NCBI GenBank assembly: GCA_023402915.1
Contig: JAEYFO010000216.1
Span: forward strand, 1-16,998
Origin: Bacillota bacterium
Lineage (GTDB): Bacteria > Bacillota > Clostridia > Christensenellales > CALWSW01
Direction: 5' to 3'
DNA length: 16,998 nt
Below are positions 14,293 to 16,998 of this stretch, piece by piece. Every line of letters begins with the position of its first letter. Positions within the stretch are counted from its first letter, which is position 1. Made by a program: the position numbers and the translations under genes. A model generated the notes under the pieces. That model was given only the letters and a program-made list of their open reading frames with translations. It ran no database searches and was not told the DNA's origin.

Positions 14293-14898
14293 ATGATCCC
14301 GGTACCTACTCTTTCGGAAGAAGAACTCTCCGGCCTGAAGGACAGCTTTGACTCCATGCTGCGCGCGACGTACCGCGAGGGCGTGGAGGAGCTGATCGCC
14401 TGGCTGGAAACCGAAACGGACTTTTACCGCGCGCCCGCCAGCGCCTCCAAGCATGGGGCGGTGGAAGGCGGGCTGCTGCTGCACAGCGTTTCGGTCTGCA
14501 AGTATCTGCGCAATTTCGTCAAGCCCCTCGGCGAAGAGATCCCGGACGATTCCGTCGTGATCTCCGCGCTGCTGCACGACCTTTGCAAGGCGAATTTCTA
14601 TACCAAGCGGGTCAAGAACGTCAAGGTCGCGCCCAAGCAGTGGGAGGAGCAGGAGTATTTCGCCATCGAGGATCAGCTGCCCCTCGGCCACGGCGAAAAG
14701 TCGGCCATGCTGGCGCTGCGCTTCCTCGAACTGACGGACGACGAGCTGATGGCCATCCGCTGGCACATGGGCGGCTACGACGACGCGGCGCGGGCCTATG
14801 CGGGCGGCATGGCGCAGGCCAACGCCTTTGACAAGTCCAAACTGGCCGTGGCGCTCAACGTGGCGGATATGTACGTTTCCCACATCATCGGGCATTAA
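14293..14898 (+). CDS. HD-domain metal-dependent phosphohydrolase
   Basis: This 201-residue soluble protein has the HD superfamily motifs in order: H64 (GGLLLHSVSV), H95-D96 (SALLHDLCK), H133 (LGHGEKS), H158 (IRWHMGG) and D192. HD proteins hydrolyse phosphate bonds in nucleotides or RNA; the LLLHSV and GHGEKSA arrangement is like that in small YhaM-related or general HD hydrolases, but without the OB domain of YhaM. The exact substrate is unknown. ATG 14293 follows AAAGGAGG. It is the last gene of the CpXC-PH-HD group. Confidence 0.88.
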   Translation: MIPVPTLSEEELSGLKDSFDSMLRATYREGVEELIAWLETETDFYRAPASASKHGAVEGGLLLHSVSVCKYLRNFVKPLGEEIPDDSVVISALLHDLCKANFYTKRVKNVKVAPKQWEEQEYFAIEDQLPLGHGEKSAMLALRFLELTDDELMAIRWHMGGYDDAARAYAGGMAQANAFDKSKLAVALNVADMYVSHIIGH

Positions 14899-15261
14899 AG
14901 CGCAGCTTTTACGCGCCGTTTCCGGTGGAAGCCGCGGAGAGGATATAAAGCGCGGCGCGTGAAGGGCGCCCAAAGTCTTATCAAAGAGGTTCAAAAAGCA
15001 CGAGGTACAAAAAAGAAAACACGCTGTTCCGGCTCCCGGATGGGGGCGAAGAAGCAGCGTGTTTTTTGTTTTGGAAAAAGTTGGCGAAGAAGCCGGACGC
15101 TTTTCAAAAAAGAAAATTCGAAAGGGAAAAGCATCCGCCCTTTTATTAAGCGCCGCGCAGGGCGTTTTCGCTGGAAAAACCAGAGCACCGTTTCTGAAAA
15201 GAGCGTTTTTCGAAAAGCGGCGAAGGCTCCTTTGCGAGAAAGTCTGAAATTTTTCGAAAAA
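14899..15261. other. Intergenic stretch between the HD gene and the histidine kinase
   Basis: No supported gene. It holds an inverted repeat ACGCGCCG (14911-14918) / CGGCGCGT (14953-14960) without a T run, the terminator at 15012-15067, and AT/purine-rich sequence after it. The two transcripts on either side converge here. Confidence 0.5.
15012..15067. terminator. Bidirectional terminator between convergent transcripts
   Basis: A perfect 11-base stem, AAAACACGCTG (15016-15026) with CAGCGTGTTTT (15055-15065), has T-rich sequence on its 3' side on either strand. The 28-base loop is large but may fold itself. Confidence 0.7.
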
Positions 15262-15266
15262 TCAGA
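15242..15266 (-). terminator. Hairpin at the histidine kinase stop codon, possible terminator
   Basis: On the minus strand GTCTG-ATTTTTCGAAAAAT-(TT)-CAGAC forms a stem with a two-base bulge, overlapping the stop codon and followed by TTTCTC. It is AT-rich and so perhaps weak. Confidence 0.35.
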
Positions 15267-16707
15267 CAGTCGCGCTCTGAGAGGGCAAAGCGGGGCGGGC
15301 ATTTTCCTCCGCCTTGAGAGGGAGCGTGACGGTAAAGCAGCTGCCCTTGCCCACTTCGCTTTCGACCGTCACGTCGCCGCCCATGTTGCGGGCGATGTGC
15401 TTGACGATGGCCAGCCCCAGACCCGTTCCGCCCATGCTGCGGGAGCGCCCCTTGTCCACCCGGTAAAACCGCTCGAACAGGCGCTTCTGGCTTTCTTCCG
15501 GAATGCCGACGCCGCTGTCCCTGACGGAAAGCTCCGCATGATCTCCCGCCCGACGGGCGCTCAGCCGCACCGTGCCGCCCGCAAGGGTGTATTTGATGGC
15601 GTTGTCGGTGAGGTTGATGAGCATCTGCTTGAGCCAGCCGTCATTCCCCCAGACGAAAAGTCCTTCCGCCCCGGAAAGATCGACGATGAGCCTGACCTCC
15701 CGGCGCTGGGCCGCCGGCTGCATCACTTCTTCCACATAGCTGAGCGCGTCCCACACGTCCAGCCGTTCTGTTTTGCGCGGCGCGCCCGATTCCAGCTCGG
15801 ACAGGGACAGAATATCGTTGATGAGCCGCATGAGCCGGTCGCTCTCGATGTGGATGATCTGCAGGAATTTTCTGGCCTGCTCCTTGTCGTCCAGCGCGCC
15901 GCACAGCAGCGTTTCCGTGAAGCCGCTGATGCTGGTGAGCGGGGTTTTCAGCTCGTGCGAAACATTGGCCACGAATTCGGAGCGCATATTTTCCAGCGTC
16001 CGCAGCTTCTGGTTTTCCTCCCGAAGGGCGTTGACCGTTTCCTTGAGCCGGACGCTCATGGCGTTGAAGCTGGCGGCCAGTTCCCCCAGCTCCTTGGTGG
16101 AGGGCACGGCGATTTCCACGCCGTAATCTCCCTCGGCCACCCGTTTGGCCGCTGCGGTCATCTGGTTCACGGGCTGCAAAATCGCCCCGGAAAACCGCCA
16201 GGCCAGCAGCGCCGCGCCCAGCATCAGCAGCGCCAGCAGCACGGAGAGCGAGCGCCACAGCACCTGCGAGCTTTTCCAGATGTCGTCGAGCCGCATGGCG
16301 ATGCGCACGATCATGCCGTTTTTCATCCGGCGCGCCACGTACATCGTCTCGTCGCCCGTGGTGGCGGAAAGGCGGATCGCCGTGCCGCTGCCGCTCGAAA
16401 GCGCCTGCTGCACTTCTTCGCGCTGGCTGTGTTCTTCCATTTCTCCGGCGTTTTGCGCGCTGTCGCCCAGCACCTGCCCCGTTTCGTCGAGGAACGTCAC
16501 GCGAAGCTCTTTTCCGGCCATGGAAGCGGCCGCTTCTTCATAGTTGCCGTCCGGCACCATGGAGGCCGCCAGCTCGCAGTAATCCTCCAGCCGCTCCTCC
16601 GTTTCCCGCCGGTTGTTTTCCTCCAGCAGGAACATGGACGCGGCGCAGTAAAGTACGCTTGCCGCCAGCAGCACGGCGGCCACCATTACAAAAATCTTCT
16701 TACGCAT
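15262..16707 (-). CDS. Sensor histidine kinase, PhoR/WalK type
   Basis: This 481-residue membrane kinase has a first membrane helix (about 5-27), an extracytoplasmic sensor domain (about 28-150), a second helix (about 152-175), a HAMP domain (about 175-228), a HisKA dimerisation domain with the phosphorylated H251 in FVANVSHELKTPLTSI, and a HATPase domain with N box (LINLTDNAIKYT), G1 (DSGVGIP) and G2 (GGTGLGLAIVKH). All catalytic boxes are intact. It overlaps the upstream response regulator gene by eight bases and has no clear ribosome binding site of its own, so it is translationally coupled. The pair resembles PhoB/PhoR phosphate regulation, but the signal cannot be read from the sequence and no pst or phoU gene is in view. 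Confidence 0.93.
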   Translation of the reverse strand: MRKKIFVMVAAVLLAASVLYCAASMFLLEENNRRETEERLEDYCELAASMVPDGNYEEAAASMAGKELRVTFLDETGQVLGDSAQNAGEMEEHSQREEVQQALSSGSGTAIRLSATTGDETMYVARRMKNGMIVRIAMRLDDIWKSSQVLWRSLSVLLALLMLGAALLAWRFSGAILQPVNQMTAAAKRVAEGDYGVEIAVPSTKELGELAASFNAMSVRLKETVNALREENQKLRTLENMRSEFVANVSHELKTPLTSISGFTETLLCGALDDKEQARKFLQIIHIESDRLMRLINDILSLSELESGAPRKTERLDVWDALSYVEEVMQPAAQRREVRLIVDLSGAEGLFVWGNDGWLKQMLINLTDNAIKYTLAGGTVRLSARRAGDHAELSVRDSGVGIPEESQKRLFERFYRVDKGRSRSMGGTGLGLAIVKHIARNMGGDVTVESEVGKGSCFTVTLPLKAEENARPALPSQSATV

Positions 16708-16996
16708 GGTCGCTCATCCGGTATCCGACCCCGCGCAGGGTCTCGATCATGGCGCCGTCGTCGCCCAGCTTCTGCCGCAGATGGCGGATATGCACGTCCA
16801 CCGTGCGGGTCTCCCCCGCATAATCATAGCCCCAGACCTTTTCCAAAATCGCTTCCCGCGTCACGACGCGGCCGCAGTTTTCCGCCAGCATCCGCAAAAG
16901 CTCGAATTCCTTGAGCGTGAGATTGAGCTTCTGCTCCCCGCACCAGGCCGTGTAGCTGCCGCTGTCAATGGTAAGCGGGCCGACGCGCAGAAGATC
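16700..16996 (-). CDS. Response regulator, OmpR/PhoB family, C-terminal DNA-binding part (5' end outside window)
   Basis: The frame is open to the window edge, so only the winged-helix DNA-binding domain is visible (99 codons). It reads through LTLKEFELLRML, VVTREAILEKVWGYDY, TRTVDVHIRHLRQKLG and IETLRGVGYRM, the standard trans_reg_C motifs including the recognition helix. The receiver domain lies beyond the edge. The stop overlaps the kinase start by eight bases. It is the transcriptional output partner of the kinase. Confidence 0.93.
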   Translation of the reverse strand, partial: DLLRVGPLTIDSGSYTAWCGEQKLNLTLKEFELLRMLAENCGRVVTREAILEKVWGYDYAGETRTVDVHIRHLRQKLGDDGAMIETLRGVGYRMSDHA

Positions 16997-16998
16997 CT

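Noticed and set aside
14959..16914. Plus-strand open frame of 651 codons
   Set aside because: It runs antisense to the intact histidine kinase and response regulator and has a His/Arg-rich composition typical of an antisense shadow.

Overview
The window looks like a chromosomal stretch of a GC-rich member of the Bacillota, most likely a gut-type Clostridia lineage. This is inferred from AGGAGG-type ribosome binding sites before almost every gene, sortase-type surface proteins ending in PTTGD or PQTGD, a PhoR/PhoB two-component pair, an sbcD-sbcC unit and a remnant of an IS200-type transposon. I cannot name the genus.

Layout. 1-1536: the last two permease genes of a simple-sugar/nucleoside ABC transporter operon (the first cut by the window edge), closed by a terminator. 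1619-2533: a cell-surface protein gene with its own promoter and terminator. 2590-3070: a decayed IS200-type element. 3376-4951: a tightly packed operon of two short chromate-transporter (CHR) half proteins and a half-size EamA transporter. 5238-7924: three more surface-protein genes, each with its own promoter and terminator. 7925-8636: a gene-free stretch with two 183-bp direct repeats that each end in a terminator-like hairpin. 8637-12913 (minus): sbcC and sbcD, the two subunits of a DNA-end nuclease, overlapping by ATGA. 13097-14898 (plus): three genes for a CpXC zinc-finger protein, a bacterial PH-domain protein and an HD-domain hydrolase. 15262-16998 (minus): a sensor histidine kinase and the C-terminal half of its response regulator.

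The most interesting part is the family of four surface proteins (genes at 1690, 5320, 6175 and 6902). All have a signal peptide, a conserved P-[NQ]-V-[LT]-[IV]-P-E junction, an acidic Asp/Glu/Pro stalk and a nearly identical C-terminal sorting signal, but between signal peptide and junction they carry quite different passengers. The first resembles the gingipain/haemagglutinin domain DUF2436, best known from the haemoglobin-binding adhesin regions of Porphyromonas gingivalis. The fourth starts with a domain resembling DUF1533, now called the Shr-like haemoglobin-interacting domain, followed by a Cys-rich turn and a Trp/Cys/His domain that the second protein also has. The third has no passenger at all. 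This suggests a modular surface-display locus, possibly for host-protein or haemoglobin contact. The domain assignments rest on recalled sequence similarity and the function is inference. No sortase and no haem transporter lie in the window.

The second point of interest is the tandem repeat at 7976-8444. Each copy can fold into the same three small hairpins plus a bidirectional terminator, so it may be an undescribed structured RNA or intergenic repeat family.
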